DNA of 64,000 nucleotides, from NCBI GenBank assembly GCA_022749755.1, contig CM040453.1, forward strand, positions 10,735,368 through 10,799,367. Direction: 5' to 3'. The notes under the pieces were generated by a model, which saw only the letters and a list, made by a program, of their open reading frames with translations, made no database searches and was not told the origin of the DNA. Each line of letters opens with the position of its first letter. Positions within the stretch are counted from its first letter, which is position 1. Made by a program: the position numbers and the translations under genes. Positions 33,881 to 48,838 of the stretch are shown one piece after another. This stretch comes from Azadirachta indica (lineage: Eukaryota; Streptophyta; Magnoliopsida; Sapindales; Meliaceae).

Positions 33881-36800
33881 TGTTTTCACGCTTAATGAAG
33901 AGATTTTGGTCGTCGTTTGTAGAGATTTTCAGATCGTAATAAATATTCTTCGTCGTCGTTAGAAGAATCTTTCTTTCGTCGTGATGAACAATTTTTCGTC
34001 GTCATGAACAATTGTTTCGCCGCAAAAAAAATCTTCTGTCATAATGAATAAATTTTCAGTAAGCCGCATTGAAGACATTATCAGCCATATTGATGATGTT
34101 TTCACGCTTAATGAAGAGATTTTGGGTCGTTTGTAGAGATTTTCAGACGTAATAAATAATAATTTCCGTCGTTAGGAAGAAATCTTTCGTCGTGATGAAC
34201 AATTGTTTCGTCGTCATGAACAATTGTTTCGCCGCAAGGAAAAAAATTCTGTCATAATGAATAAATTTTCAGTAAGCTGCATTGAAGACATTATCAGCCA
34301 TGCTGATGATGTTTTCACGCTTAATGAAGAGATTTTGGGTCGTTTGTAGAGATTTTCAGGCGTAATAAATAATTCTTCCGTCGTGAGGAAGAAATCTTTC
34401 GTCATGATGAACAATTTTTTCGTTGTCATGAACAATTGTTTCGCCGCAAGGAAAAAATCTTCTGTCCTAATGAATAAATTTTTAGTAAGCCGCATTGAAG
34501 ACATTATCAGCCATGTTGATCATGTTTTCACGCTCTATGAAGAGATTTTGGGTCGTTTGTAGAGATTTTCAGACGTAATAATAAATAATTTTTCCGCCGT
34601 TAGCAAGAAATATTTCGTCGTGATGGACAATTGTTTCGTCGTCATGAACAATTGTTTCGCAAGGAAAAAAATCTTCTGTCATAATGAATAAATTTTCAGT
34701 AAGCCGCATTGAAGACATTATCAGCCATGTTGAAGATGATGTTTTCACGCTTAATGAAGAGATTTTGGGTCGTTTGTAGAGATTTTCAGGCGTAAAAATA
34801 TTCTTCCGTCGTTAGGAAGAAATTTTTCGTCGTGATGAACAATTGTTTCGTCGTCATGAACAATTGTTTCGCCGCAAGGAAAAAATCTTCTGTCATAATG
34901 AATAAATTTTCAGTAAGCCGCATTGAAGACATTATCAGCCATGTTGATGATGTTTTTTTCACGCTTAATGAAGAAGATTTTGGGTCGTTTGTAGAGATTT
35001 TCAGAGCGTAATAAATATTCTCGTCGTCGTTAGGAAGATCTTTCGTCGTGATGAACAATTGTTTCGTCGTCATGAACAATTTTTTCGCCGCAAGGAAAAA
35101 ATCTTCTGTCATAATGAATAAATTTTCAGTAAGCCGCATTGAAGACATTATCAGCCATGTTGAATGATGTTTTCAGCGTTAATGAAAGATTTTGGATCGT
35201 TTGTAGAGATTTTCAGCGTAATAATAAATTCTTCCGTCGTTAGGAAGAAATCTTTCGTCGTGATGAACAATTTTTTTCGTCGTCATGAACAATTGTTTCG
35301 CCGCAAGGAAAAAATCTTCTGTCATAATGAATAAATTTTTCAGTAAGCCGCATTGAAGACATTATCAGCCATGTTGATGATGTTTTTCACGCTTAATGAA
35401 GAGATTTTGTGTCGTTTGTAGAGATTTTCAATCGTAATAAATAATTCTTTCCGTCGTTAGGAAGAAATCTTTCGTCGTGATGAACAATTGTTTCGTCGTC
35501 ATGAACAATTGTTTCGCCGCAAGGAAAAAATCTTCTGTCATAATGAATAAAAATTTTCAGTAAGCCGCATTGAAGACATTATCAGCCATGTTGATGATGT
35601 TTTCACGCTTATTGAAGAGATTTTGGTCGTTTGTAGAGATTTTCAGATCGTAAAATAATATTCTTCCGTCGTTAAGAAGAAATCTTTTTTCGTCGTGATG
35701 AACAATTGTTTCGTCGTCATGAACAATTTTTTCGCCGCAAGAAAAAAAATCTTCTGTCATAATGAATAAATTTTCAGTAAGCCGCATTGAAGACATTATC
35801 AGCCATGTGGAATGATGTTTTTGGTGCTTAATGAAGAGATTTTGGGTCGTTTGTAGAGATTTTCAGGCGTAATAAAATTCTTCCGTCGTTAGGAAGAAAT
35901 CTTTCGTCGTGATGAACAATTGTTTCGTCGTCATGAACAATTGTTTCGCCGCAAGGAAAAAATCTTCTGTCATAATGAAAAATTTTCAGTAAGCCGCATT
36001 GAAGACATTATCAGCCATGTTGATGATGTTTTCACGCTTAATGAAGAGATTTTGTGTCGTTTGTAGAGATTTTCAGACGTAATAAAATATTCTTCCGTCG
36101 TTAGGAAGAAATCTTTCATCGTGATGCACAATTGTTTCGTCATTATAAACAATTGTTTTGCCACAAGGAAAAAATCTTCTGTCAGAATGAATAAATTTTT
36201 AGTAAGCCGCGTTGAAGACATTATCAGCCATGTTGATGATGTTTTCACGCTTAATGAAGAGATTTTGGTCGTTTGTAGAGATTTCAGACGTAAAAATAAT
36301 TCTTCCGTCGTTAGGAAGAAAAAATTCGTCGTGATGAACAATTGATTCGTCGTCATGAACAATTGTTTCGCCGCAATGAAAAAATCTTCTGTCATGAGGA
36401 ATAAATTTTCAGTAAGCCGCATTGAAGACATTATCAGCCATGTTGATGATGTTTTCACGCTTAATGAAGAGTTTTTGGGTCATTTGTAGAGATTTTCAGG
36501 CATAATAAATATTCTTCCATTGATAGGAAGAAATCTTTCGTCGTGATAAACAATTGTTTCCTCGTCATGAACAATTGTTTCGCTGCTAGAAAAAAAATCT
36601 TCTGTCATAATGAATAAATTTTCAGTAAGCTGCATTAAAGACATTATCAGCCATGTTGATGATGTTTTCACGCTTAATGAAGAGATTTTGGGTCGTTTGT
36701 AGAGATTTTTCAGACGTAATAATATATTCTTCCGTCGTTAGGAAGAAATCTTTCGTCGTGATGAACAATTGTTTCGTCGTCATGAACAATTGTTTCGCCG

Positions 36801-39800
36801 CAAGGAAAAAATCTTCTGTCATAATGAATAAATTTTCAGTAAGCCGCATTGAAGACATTATCAGCCATGTTGATGATGTTTTCACGCTTAATGAAGAGAT
36901 TTTGGGTCGTTTGTAGAGATTTTCAGGCGTAAATATATATTCTTCCTTTCGTTAGGAAGAAATCTTTCGTCGTGATGAACAATTGTTTTTCGTCGTCATG
37001 AACAATTGTTTCGCCGCAAGGAAAAAAATCTTCTGTCTGTCAAAATGAAAAAATTCAGTAAGCGCATTGAAGACATTATCAGCCATGTTGATGATGTTTT
37101 CACGCTTAATGAAGAGATTTTGTGTCGTTTGTCGAGATTTTCAGGTGTAATAATAATTCTTCTGTCGTTCGGAAGAAATCTTTTGTCGTGATGAACAATT
37201 GTTTCGTGGTCATGAACAATTGTTTCGCCGCAAGGAAAAAATCTTCTGTCATAATAAATAAATTTTCAGTAAGCTGCATTGAATACATTATCAGTCATGC
37301 TAATGATGTTGAAGAGATTTTGTGTCGATTGTAGAAATTTTCAGCCGTAAGAATAATTCTTTCGTCGTTAGGAGGAAATTTTTCATCGTGATGAACAATT
37401 ATTTCGTCGTCATGAACAATTTTTTCGCTTCAAGGAAAAAATCTTCTATCGTAATGAATAAATTTTCAGTAAGTCGCATTGAAGACATTATCAGCCATGT
37501 TGATGATGTTTTTCACGCGTTAATGAAGAGATTTTGGGTCGTTTGTAGAGATTTTCAGGCGTAATAAATATTCTTCCGTCGTTAGGAAGAAATCTTTCGT
37601 CGTGATGAACAATTGTTTCGTCGTCATGAACAATTGTTTCGCCGCAAGGAAAAAAAATCTTCTGTCATAATGAATAAATTTTCAGTAAGCCGCATTGAAG
37701 ACATTATCAGCCATGTTGATGATGTTTTCACGCGTTAATGAAGAGATTTTGGATCGTTGTAGAGATTTTCAGACGTAAAAATAATTCTTCCGTCGTTAGG
37801 AAGAAATCTTTCGTCGTGATGAACAATTGTTTCGTCGTCGTCATGAACAATTGTTTCGCCGCAAGGAAAAAATCTTCTGTCCTAATGAATAAATTTTTAG
37901 TAAGCCGCATTGAAGACATTATCAGCCATGTTGATCATGTTTTCACGCTCTATGAAGAGATTTTGGTTTGTTTATAGAGATTTCTAGGTGTAATAATAAT
38001 TTTTCCGCCGTTAGCAAGAAATATTTCGTCGTGATGGACAATTGTTTCGTTGTCATGAACAATTGTTTCGCAGCAAGGAAAAAATCTTCTGTCTTAATGA
38101 ATAAATTTTCAGTAAGCAGCATTGAAGACATTATCAGCCATGTTGATGATGATGTTTTCACGCTTAATGAAGAGATTTTGGGTCGTTTGTAGAGATTTTC
38201 AGGCGTAATAATAATTTTCGTCGTTAGGAAGAAATCTTTTCGTCGTGATGAACAATTTTTTTCGTCATGAACAATTGTTTCGCCGCAAGGAAAAAATCTT
38301 CTGTCATAATAAATAAATTTTCAGTAAGCTGCATTGAAGACATTATCAGCCATGTTGATGATGTTTTCACGCTTAAGAAGAGATTTTGGATCGTTTGTAG
38401 AGAGATTTTCAGCGTAATAAATAATTCTTTCGTCGTTAGGAAGAAATCTTTCGTCGTGATGAACAATTGTTTCGTCGTCATGAACAATTGTTTCGCCGCA
38501 AGGAAAAAATCTTCTGTCGTAATGAATAAATTTTCAGTAAGCCGCATTGAAGACATTATCAGCCATGTTGATGATGTTTTTCACGCTTAATGAAGAGATT
38601 TTGGGTCGTTTGTAGAGATTTTCAGCGTAAAAATATTCTTCCGTCGTTAGGAAGAAATCTTTCGTCGTGATGAACAATTGTTTCGTCGTCATGAACAATT
38701 GTTTCGCCGCAAGGAAAAAAATCTTCTGTCATAATGAATAAATTTTCAGTAATCCGCGCATTGAAGACATTATCAATCAGCCATGTTGATGATGTTTTTT
38801 CACGCTTAATGAAGAGATTTTGGGTCGTTTGTAGAGATTTTCAGGCGTAATAAATAATTCTTCCGTCGTTAGGAAGAAATCTTTCGTCGTGATGAAAATT
38901 GTTTCGTCGTCATGAACAATTGTTTCGCCGCAAGGAAAAAATCTTCTGTCATAATGAATAAATTTTCAGTAAGCTGCATTGAAGACATTATCAGCCATGT
39001 TGATGATGTTTTCACGTTTAATGAAGAGATTTTGGTCGTTTGTCGAGATTTTCAGTCGTAATAAATATTTTTTCGTCGTTAGGAAGAAATCTTTCGTCGT
39101 GATGAAACAATTGTTTCGTCGTCATGAACAATTGTTTTTGCGCAAGGAAAAAATCTTCTGTCATAATAAATAAATTTTCAGTAAGCCGCGCATTGAAGAC
39201 ATTATCAACCATGTTGATGATTTTTTCAGCGCTTAATGAAGAGATTTTGGGTCGTTTGTAGAGATTTTCAGAAAATAAATATTCTTCCGTCGTTAGGAAG
39301 AAATCTTTCGTCGTGATGAACAATTGTTTCGTCGTCATGAACAATTTTTTCGCCGCAAGGAAAAAATCTTCTGTCATAATGAATAAATTTTCAGTAAGCC
39401 GCATTGAAGACATTATCAAGCCATGTTGATGATGTTTTTGGCGCTTAATGAAGAGATTTTGGATCGTTTGTAGAGATTTTCAGGCGTAATAATAAATTCT
39501 TTCTTCCGTCGTTAGGAAGAAATCTTTCGTCGTGATGAACAATTGTTTCGTCGTCATGAACAATTGTTTCGCCGCAAGGAAAAAATCTTCTGTCATAATG
39601 AATAAATTTTTCAGTAAGCGCATTGAAGACATTATCAGCCATGTTGATGATGTTTTCACGCTTATTGAAGAGATTTTGTGTCATTTGTAGAGATTTTCAA
39701 TCGTAAGAATAATTCTTCCGTCGTTAGGAAGAAATTTTTCGTCGTAATGAACAATTGTTTCGTCGTTATGAACAATTCTTTCGTCGTTATGAACAATTCT

Positions 39801-42800
39801 TTCGTCGCAAGGAAAAAATCTTCTGTCATAATGAATAAATTTTCAGTAAGCTGCATTTAATACATTATCAGCCATGTTAATGATGTTTTCACCATTATTG
39901 AAGAGATTTTATGTCGTTTGTAGAAATTTTCAATCATAAGAATAATTCTTCCGTCATTAGGAGGAAATTTTTCGTCGTCATGAATAATTTTTTCGCTGCA
40001 AGGAAAAAATCTTTTATCGTAATGAATAAATTTTCAGTAAGTCGCATTGAAGACATATGAATCAGCCATGTTGATGATGTTTTCACGCTTAATGAAGAGA
40101 TTTTGGTCGTTTGTAGAGATTTTCAGACGTAATAAATAATTCTTCCGTCGTTAGGAAGAAAATCTTTCGTCGCGATGAACAATTGTTTCGTCGTCATGAA
40201 CAATTGTTTCGCCGCAAGGAAAAAATCTTCTGTCATAATGAAATAAATTTTCAGTAAGCCGCATTGAAGACATTATCAGCCATGTTGATGATGTTTTCAC
40301 GCTTAATGAAGAGATTTTGGGTCGTTTGTAGAGATTTTCAGACGTAAAAAATAATTCTTCCGTCGTTAGGAAGAAATCTTTCGTCGTGATGAACAATTTT
40401 TTCGTCGTCATGAACAATTGTTTCGCCGCAGGAAAAAATCTTCTGTCATAATGAATAAATTTTCAGTAAGCCGCATTGAAGACATTATCAGCCATGTTGA
40501 TGATGATGTTTTACGCTTAATGAAGAAATTTTGGGTCGTTTGTAGAGATTTTCAGGCATAAGAACAATTCTTCTGTCGTTAGGAAGAAACAATTTGTCGT
40601 GATGAACAATTGATTCGTTGTCATGAACAATTATATCGTCGCATGAAAAAAATTTTCTGTCATGATGAATAAATTTTCAGTAAACCGCGTTGAAGACATT
40701 ATCAACCATCCGGAAGATGTTTTTAACGTCAATGAAGAAATTTTGGGTCGTTTGTAGAGATTTTCAGGCGTACAAATAATTCTTCCGTCGTTAGGAATAA
40801 ATTTTTCGTCGTGATGAACAACTGTTTCGTCGTCATGAATAATTTTTTCGTCGCAAGGAAAAAATCTTCTGTCATAATGAATAAATTTTTAGTAAGCCGC
40901 GTTGAAGACATTATCAACCATGTTGATGATGTTTTTCACGCTTAATGAAGAGATTTTGGATCGTTTGTAGAGATTTTCAAGCGTAATAAATATTCTTTCG
41001 TCGTTAGGAAGAAAATTTTTCGTCGTGATGAACAATTGTTTCGTCGTCATGAACAATTTTTTCGCCGCAAGGAAAAAATCTTCTGTCATAATGAATAAAT
41101 TTTCAGTAAGCCGCATTGAAGACATTATCAGCCATGTTGATGATGTTTTCAACGCTTAATGAAGAGATTTTGGATCGTTTGTAGAGATTTTCAGACGTAA
41201 TAAAATAATTCTTCCGTCGTTAGGAAGAAATCTTTCGTCGTGATGAACAATTGTTTCGTCGTCATGAACAATTGTTTCGCCGCAAGAAAAAAATCTTCTG
41301 TCAATAATGAATAAATTTTCAGTAAAGCCGCATTGAAGACATTATCAGCCATGTTGATGATGTTTTCACGCTTAATGAAGAGATTTTGGATCGTTTGTAG
41401 AGATTTTCAGACGTAATAAATAATTCTTCCGTCGTTAGGAAGAAATTTTTCGTCGTGATGAACAATTGTTTCGTCGTCATGAACAATTGTTTCGCCGCAA
41501 GGAAAAAATCTTCTTCATAATGAATAAAATTTCAGTAAGCCGCATTGAAGACATTATCAGCCATGTTGATGATGTTTTCACGCTTAATGAAGAGATTTTG
41601 GATCGTTTGTAGAGATTTTCAGGCGTAATAAATAATTCTTCCGTCGTTAAGAAGAAATCTTTCGTCGTGATGAACAATTTGTTTCGTCGTCATGAACAAT
41701 TTTTTCGCCGCAAGAAAAAAAATCTTCTGTCGTAATGAATAAATTTTCAGTAAGCCGCATTGAAGACATTATCAACTATGTTGATGATGTTTTCACGCTT
41801 AATGAAGAGATTTTGGGTCGTTTGTTGAGATTTTCAGGCGTAATAATAATTCTTCCGTCGTTAGGAAGAAATCTTTCGTGGTGATGAACAATTGTTTCAT
41901 CGTCATGAACAATTGTTTCACCGTAGGGAAAAAATCTTCTGTCATAATGAATAAATTTTCAGTAAGCCGCATTGAAGACATTATCAGCCATGTTGATGAT
42001 GTTTTCACGCTTAATGAAGAGATTTTGTGTCGTTTGTAGAGATTTTCAGGCGTAATAAATATTCTTCCGTCGTTAGGAAGAAATCTTTCGTCGTGATGAA
42101 CAATTGTTTCGTCGTCATGAACAATTGTTTCGCCGCAAGGAAAAAAAATCTTCTGTCATAATGAATAAATTTTCAGTAAGCGCATTGAAGACATTATCAG
42201 CCATGTTGATGATGTTTTCACGCTTAATGAAGAGATTTTTCGTCGTTTGTAGAGATTTTCAGACGTAATAAATAATTCTTCCGTCGTTAGGAAGAAATCT
42301 TTCGTCGTGATGAACAATTTTTCGTCGTCATGAACAATTGTTTCGCCGCAAGGAAAAAATCTTCTGTCATAATGAATAAATTTTCAGTAAGCCGCATTGA
42401 AGACATTATCAGCCATGTTGATGATGTTTTGGCACGCTTAATGAAGAGATTTTGGATCGTTTGTAGAGATTTTCAGGCGTAATAATAATTCTTCCGTCGT
42501 TAGGAAGAAATCTTTCGTCGTGATGAACAAATTTTTCGTCGTCATGAACAATTGTTTCGCCGCAAGAAAAAAAATCTTCTGTCATAATGAATAAATTTTC
42601 AGTAAGTAAGCCGCATTGAAGACATTATCAGCCATGTTGATGATGTTTTCACGCTTAATGAAGAGATTTTGGATCGTTTGTAGAGATTTTCAGACGTAAG
42701 AAAAATTCTTCGTCGTTAGGAAGAAATTTTTCGTCGTGATGAACAATTGTTTCGTCGTCATGAACAATTGTTTCGCCGCAAGGAAAAAATCTTCTGTCAT

Positions 42801-45800
42801 AATAAATAAATTTTCAGTAAGCCGCATTGAAGACATTATCAGCCATGTTGATGATGTTTTCACGCTTAATGAAGAGATTTTGGATCGTTTGTAGAGATTT
42901 TCAGTCGTAAAAATATTCTTCGTCGTTAGGAAGAAATCTTTCGTCGTGATGAACAAATTTTTCGTCGTCATGAACAATTGTTTCGCCGCAAGGAAAAAAT
43001 CTTCTGTCATAATGAAATAAATTTTCAGTAAGCCGCATTGAAGACATTATCAGCCATGTTGATGATGATGTTTTTCACGCTTAATGAAGAGATTTTGGAT
43101 CGTTTGTAGAGATTTTCAGGCGTAATAAATATTCTTCCGTCGTTAGGAAGAAATCTTTCGTCGTGATGAACAATTGTTTCGTCGTCATGAACAATTGTTT
43201 CGCCGCAAGGAAAAAAATCTTCTGTCATAATGAAGAAAATTTTCAGTAAGCGCATTGAAGACATTATCAGCCATGTTGATGATGTTTTTTTCGCTTAATG
43301 AAGAGATTTTGGTCGTTTGTAGAGATTTTCAATCGTAATAAAAAATTCTTCCGTCGTTAGGAAGAAATCTTTCGTCGTGATGAACAATTGTTTCGTCGTC
43401 ATGAACAATTGTTTCGCCGTAAGGAAAAAATCTTCTGTCGTAATGAATAAATTTTCAGTAAGCCGCATTGAAGACATTATCAACTATGTTGATGATGTTT
43501 TCACGCTTAATGAAGAGATTTTGGGTCGTTTGTTGAGATTTTCAGGCGTAATAATAATTCTTCCGTCGTTAGGAAGAAATCTTTCGTAGTGATGAACAAT
43601 TGTTTCGTTGTTATGACAATTGTTTCGCCGCAAGGAAAAAATCTTCTGTCATAATGAAGAAATTTTCAGTAAGCGCATTGAAGACATTATCAGCCATGTT
43701 GATGATGTTTTCACGCTTAATGAAGAGATTTTGGATCGTTTGAGAGAGATTTTTGACGTAATAGATTTTTCCGTCGTAAGAAAAATTCTTTCGTCGTTGA
43801 TGAAAATTTTTCGTCTTGATGAACAATTGTTTCGCCGCAAGGAAAAAATCTTCTGTCATAATAAATAAATTTTCAGTAAGCTGCATTGAATACATTATCA
43901 GCCATGTTAATGATGTTTTCACCGTTATTGAAGAGATTTTGTGTCGTTTGTAGAAATTTTCAATCGTAAGAATAATTCTTCCGTCGTTAAGAGGAAATTT
44001 TTCATCGTGATGAACAATTATTTCGTCGTCATGAACAATTTTTTCGATGCAAGGAAAAAATCTTCTATCGTAATGAATAAATTTTCAGTAAGTCGCATTG
44101 AAGACATTATCAATTATCATGTTGATGATGTTTTCACGTTATTAAGAAGATTTTGGGTCGTTTGTAGAGATTTTCAGGCTTACTAATAATTCTTCCGTCG
44201 TTAGGAAGAAATCTTTCGTCGTGATGAACAATTGTTTCGTCGTCGTGAACAATTGTTTCGCCGCAAGGAAAAAATCCTCTGTCATAATGAATAAATTTTC
44301 AGTAAGCTGCATTGAAGACATTATCAGCCATGTTAATGATGTTTTCACCGTTATTGAAGAGATTTTGAGTCGTTTGTAGAAATTTTTAATCGTAAGAATA
44401 ATTCTTCCGTCGTTAGGAAGAAATTTTTCGTCGTGATGAACAATTGTTTCGTCGTCATGAACAATTTTTTCGATGCAAGGAAAAAATCTTCTGTCATAAT
44501 GAATAAATTTTCAGTAAGTCGCATTGAAGACATTATCAGCCATGTTGATGATGTTTTAGCGTTAAAGAAGAGATTTTGGGTCGTTTGTAGAGATTTTCAG
44601 GCGTAATAATAATTCTTCCGTCGTTAGGAAGAAATCTTTCGTCGTGATGAAACAATTTCGCGTCGTCATGAACAATTGTTTCGCCGCAAGGAAAAAATCT
44701 TCTGTCATAATGAATAAATTTTCAGTAAGCGCATTGAAGACATTATCAGCCATGTTGATGATGTTTTCACCTTAATGAAGAGATTTTGGTCGTTTGTAGA
44801 GATTTTTCAGACGTAATAAATAATTCTTCCGTCGTTAGGAAGAAATTTTTTGTCGTAATGAACAATTGTTTCGTCGTCATGAACAATTCTTTCGTCGCAA
44901 GGAAAAAATCTTCTGTCATAATAAATAAAATTTCAATAAGCTGCATTGAATACATTATCAGCCATGTTAATGATGTTTTCACCGTTATTGAAGAGATTTT
45001 GTGTCGTTTGTAGAAATTTTCAATCGTAAGAATAATTCTTCCGTCGTTAAGAGGAAATTTTTCATCGTGATGAACAATTATTTCGTTGTCATGAACAATT
45101 TTTTCGCTGCAAGAAAAAAAACTTCTATCGTAATGAATAAATTTTCAGTAAGCCGCATTGAAGACATTATCAGCCATCTGGATGATGTTTTGGCGCTTAT
45201 TGAAGAGATTTTGGTCGTTTGTAGAGATTTTCAGGCGTAATAAATAATTCTTCGTCGTTAGGAAAAATCTTTCGTCGTGATGAACAATTGTTTCGTCGTC
45301 ATGAACAATTGTTTCGCCGCAAGAAAAAAATCTTCTGTCATAATGAATAAATTTTTCAGTAAGCTGCATTGAAGACATTATCAGCCATGTTGATGATGTT
45401 TTTCGCGTTAATGAAGAGATTTTGGTCGTTTGTAGAGATTTTCATTCGTAATAAATAATTCTTCGTCGTTAGGAAGAAATTTTTCGTCGTGATGAACAAT
45501 TGTTTCGTCGTCATGAACAATTTTTTTTCGCCGCAAGGAAAAAATCTTCTGTCATAATGAATAAATTTTCAGTAAGCCGCATTGAAGACATTATCAGCCA
45601 TGTTGATGATGTTTTCACGCTTAATGAAGAGATTTTGGGTCGTTTGTAGAGATTTTCAGGCGTAATAATAATTCTTCAGTTGTTAAGAAGAAATCTTTCG
45701 TCGTGATGAACAATTGTTTCGTCGTTGTGAACAATTGTTTCGCCGCAAGGAAAAAATCCTCTGTCATAATGAAGAAATTTTCTGTAAGCTGCATTAAAGA

Positions 45801-46060
45801 CATTATAAGCCATGTTGGTGATGTTTTCACCGTTATTGAAGAGATTTTGTGTCATTTGTAGAAATTTTCAACCGTAAGAATAATTCTTCCGTCGTTAAGA
45901 GGAAATTTTTCATCGTGATGAACAATTATTTCCTCGTGATGAACAATTTTTTCGCCGCAAGGAAAAAATCTTCTGTCATAATGAATAAATTTTCAGTAAG
46001 CCGCGTTGAAGACATTATCAGCCATGTTGATGATGTTTTCACGCTTAATGAAGAAATTTT
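33880..46060 (+). repeat. Array B, homogeneous CpG-rich core
   Basis: Nearly every monomer carries the variant CATGTTGATGATGTTTTCACGCTTAATGAAGAG and keeps about 12 CpG sites (CCGTCG, TCGTCG twice, CGCCGC, GCCGC, ACGC, GTCG, GCGT). Substitutions are few. Small length differences are many, mostly at T or A runs and at the same two places (before ACGCTTAATG and after TTTTCAG). Copies of the neighbouring subfamilies intrude near 40700 and 43900-45050. Confidence 0.8.
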
Positions 46061-48838
46061 GGGTCGTTTGTAGAGATTTTCAGGCGTAATAATAATTCTT
46101 CCGTCGTTAGGAAGAAATCTTTCTTCGTGATGAACAGTTGTTTCGTCGTCGTGAACAATTGTTTCGCCGCAAGGAAAAAATCCTCTGTCATAATGAAAAA
46201 ATTTTCAGTAAGCCGCGTTAAAGACATTATCAACCATCCAGAAGACGTTTGGAGCATTAATAAAGAGATTTTGGGTCATTTGTAGAGATTTTCAGACAAA
46301 AGAATAATTCTTCCGTCGATAGAAAGAAATCTTTAGTCGTGATGAACAATTGCTTCGCGGCAAGGAAAAAATCTTCGGTCACAATGAATAAATTTTCAGT
46401 AAGCCGCGTTGAAGACATTATCAACTATCCAGAACATGTTTTTAGCGTTAATGAAGAAATTTTCGGTCGTTTGGAGAGATTTTCAGGCAAAAGAATAATT
46501 CTTCCGTCGTTAGGAAGAAATCTTTAGTCGTGATGAACAATTGTTTCGCGGTAAGAAAAAAATCTTCTGTCATAATGAATAAATTTTCAGTAAGCTGCGT
46601 TGAAGACATTATCAACAATCAGCAAGACGTTTTTAGCGTTAATGAAGAGAATTTAGGTCGTTTGTAGAGATTTTCAGGCATAAGAACAACTCTTCCGTCA
46701 TCAGGAAGAAACAATTCGTCGTGATTAACAATTGATTCGTCGTCATGAACAATTGTTTCGCCGCAAGGAAAAAATCTTCTGTCATAACGAATAAATTTTC
46801 AGTAAGCTGTGTTGAAGTCATTATCAACCGCTTAGAAGATGTTTTTAGCGTTAATGAAGAAATTTTGGGTCGTTTGTAGAGATTTTCAGGCGTACTAATA
46901 ATTCTTCCGTCGTTAGGAAGAAATTTTTCGTCGTCATGAACAATTGTTTCGCCGCAAAGAAAAAATCTTCTGTCATAATGAATAAATTTTCAGTAAGCTG
47001 CGTTGAAGTCATTATCAACCATGCAGAAGATGTTTTTAGTGTTAATGAAGAAATTTTGGGTCGTTTGTAGAGATTTTCAGGCGTACTAATAATTCTTCCG
47101 TCGTTAGGAAGAAATCTTTCGTCGTCTTGAACAATTATTTCGCCGCAAGGAAAAACTCTTTTGTCATAATGAATAAATTTTTAGTAAGCCGCGTTGAAGA
47201 CATTATCAACCATCAGGAAGACGTTTTTAGCGTTAATGAAGAGATTTTGTGTCGTTTGTAGAAATTTTCAATCGTAAGACTAAGTCTTCCGTCGATAGGA
47301 AGAAATTTTTCGTCGTGGTGAACAATTCTTTCGCTGCAAGGAAAAAATCTTCTATCGTAATGAATAAATTTTCAGTAAGCTGAATTGAAGACGTTATCAA
47401 TCATCTGGAAGATGTTTTTGGCGTTATTAAAGAGATTTTGGGTCGTTTGTGGAGATTTTTAGGCGTAATCATAATTCTTCCGTCATTAAGAAGAAATCTT
47501 TCGTCGTGATGAACAATTGTTTCGTCGTCATGAACAATTGTTTTGCCGCAAGGAAAAAATCTTCTGTCATAATAAATAAATTTGCAGTGAGCCGCATTGA
47601 AGACATTATCAGCCATGTTGATGATGTTTTCACCGGTAATGAAGAGATTTTGTGTCGTTAGTAGAGATTTTCAGGCAAAAGAATAATTCTTCCGTCGTTA
47701 GTGAGAAATCTTTCGTCGTGATGAACAATTGTTTCGTCGTCATGAACAATTTTTTCCCCGCAAGAAAAATATCTACTGTCATAATGAATAAATTTTCAGT
47801 AAGCTGCATTCAAGACATTATCTGCCATGTTGATGATGTTTTTACCATTATTGAAGAGATTTTGGGTCATTTGTAGAGATTTTCAGTCGTAAGAATAGTT
47901 CTTCCGTTGTTAGGAAGAAATCTTTCGTCGTCATGAACAATTGTTTCGCCGCAAGGAAAAAACTTCTGTCATAATGAATAAATTTTTAGTAAGTTGCATG
48001 GAAGACATTATCAGCCATGTTGATGATGTTTTCACCGTTATTGAATAGATTTTGGGTCGTTTGTAGAGATTTTTAGGCGTGACAATAATTCTTCCGTCGT
48101 TAGGAGGAAATCTTTCGTTGTGATGAACAATTGTTTCGTCGTCATGAGCAATTGTTTCACCACAAGGAAAAAATCTTCTGTCATAATGAATAAATTTTCC
48201 ATAAGTAGCGTTGTAGACATTATCAACCATCTGAAAGATGTTTTTAGCGTTAATGAAGAAATTTTGGTTCGTTTGTAGAGATTTTCAGGCGTACTAATAA
48301 TTCTTCCGTCATTAGGAAGAATTCTTTCATCGTGATCAACAATTGTTTCGTCGTCATGAGCAATTGTTTTGCCGCAAGGAAAAAATCTTCTGTTATAATG
48401 AATAAATTTTCAATAAGCCGCGTTGAAAACATTAGCAACCATCCGAAGATGTTTTTAGCGTTAATGAAAAAATTTTGGCTCATTTGTTGAGATTTTCAGG
48501 CGTACTAATAATTCTTCCGTCATTAGGAAGAAGTCTTTCGTCATGATGAACAATTGTTTCGTCGTCATGAACGATTGTTTCACCAAAAGGAAAAAATCTT
48601 CTGTCATAATGAATAAATTTTCAGTAAGCCGCGTTGAAGACATTATCGGTCATGTTGAGGACGTTTTCACCGTTATTGAAGAGATTATGGGTCGTTTGTA
48701 AAGATTTTTAGTCGTAAGAATAATTCTTCCGTTGTTAGGAAGAAATCTTTCGTCGTGATGAACAATTGTTTCGTCGTCATGAAAAATTGTTTCGCCAAAT
48801 GAAAAAAATCTTTTGTCATAATGAATAAATTTTCAGTA
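46060..48838 (+). repeat. Array B, mixed zone right of the core
   Basis: Monomers of the (A/C)GGAAGA-type and CATGTTGATGATG-type mingle again. Several are shortened by one 21-mer (for example 46330-46500, 46930-47100, 47290-47340, where only one AACAATTG piece is present). CpG sites are more often TpG or CpA than in the core. Confidence 0.7.
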
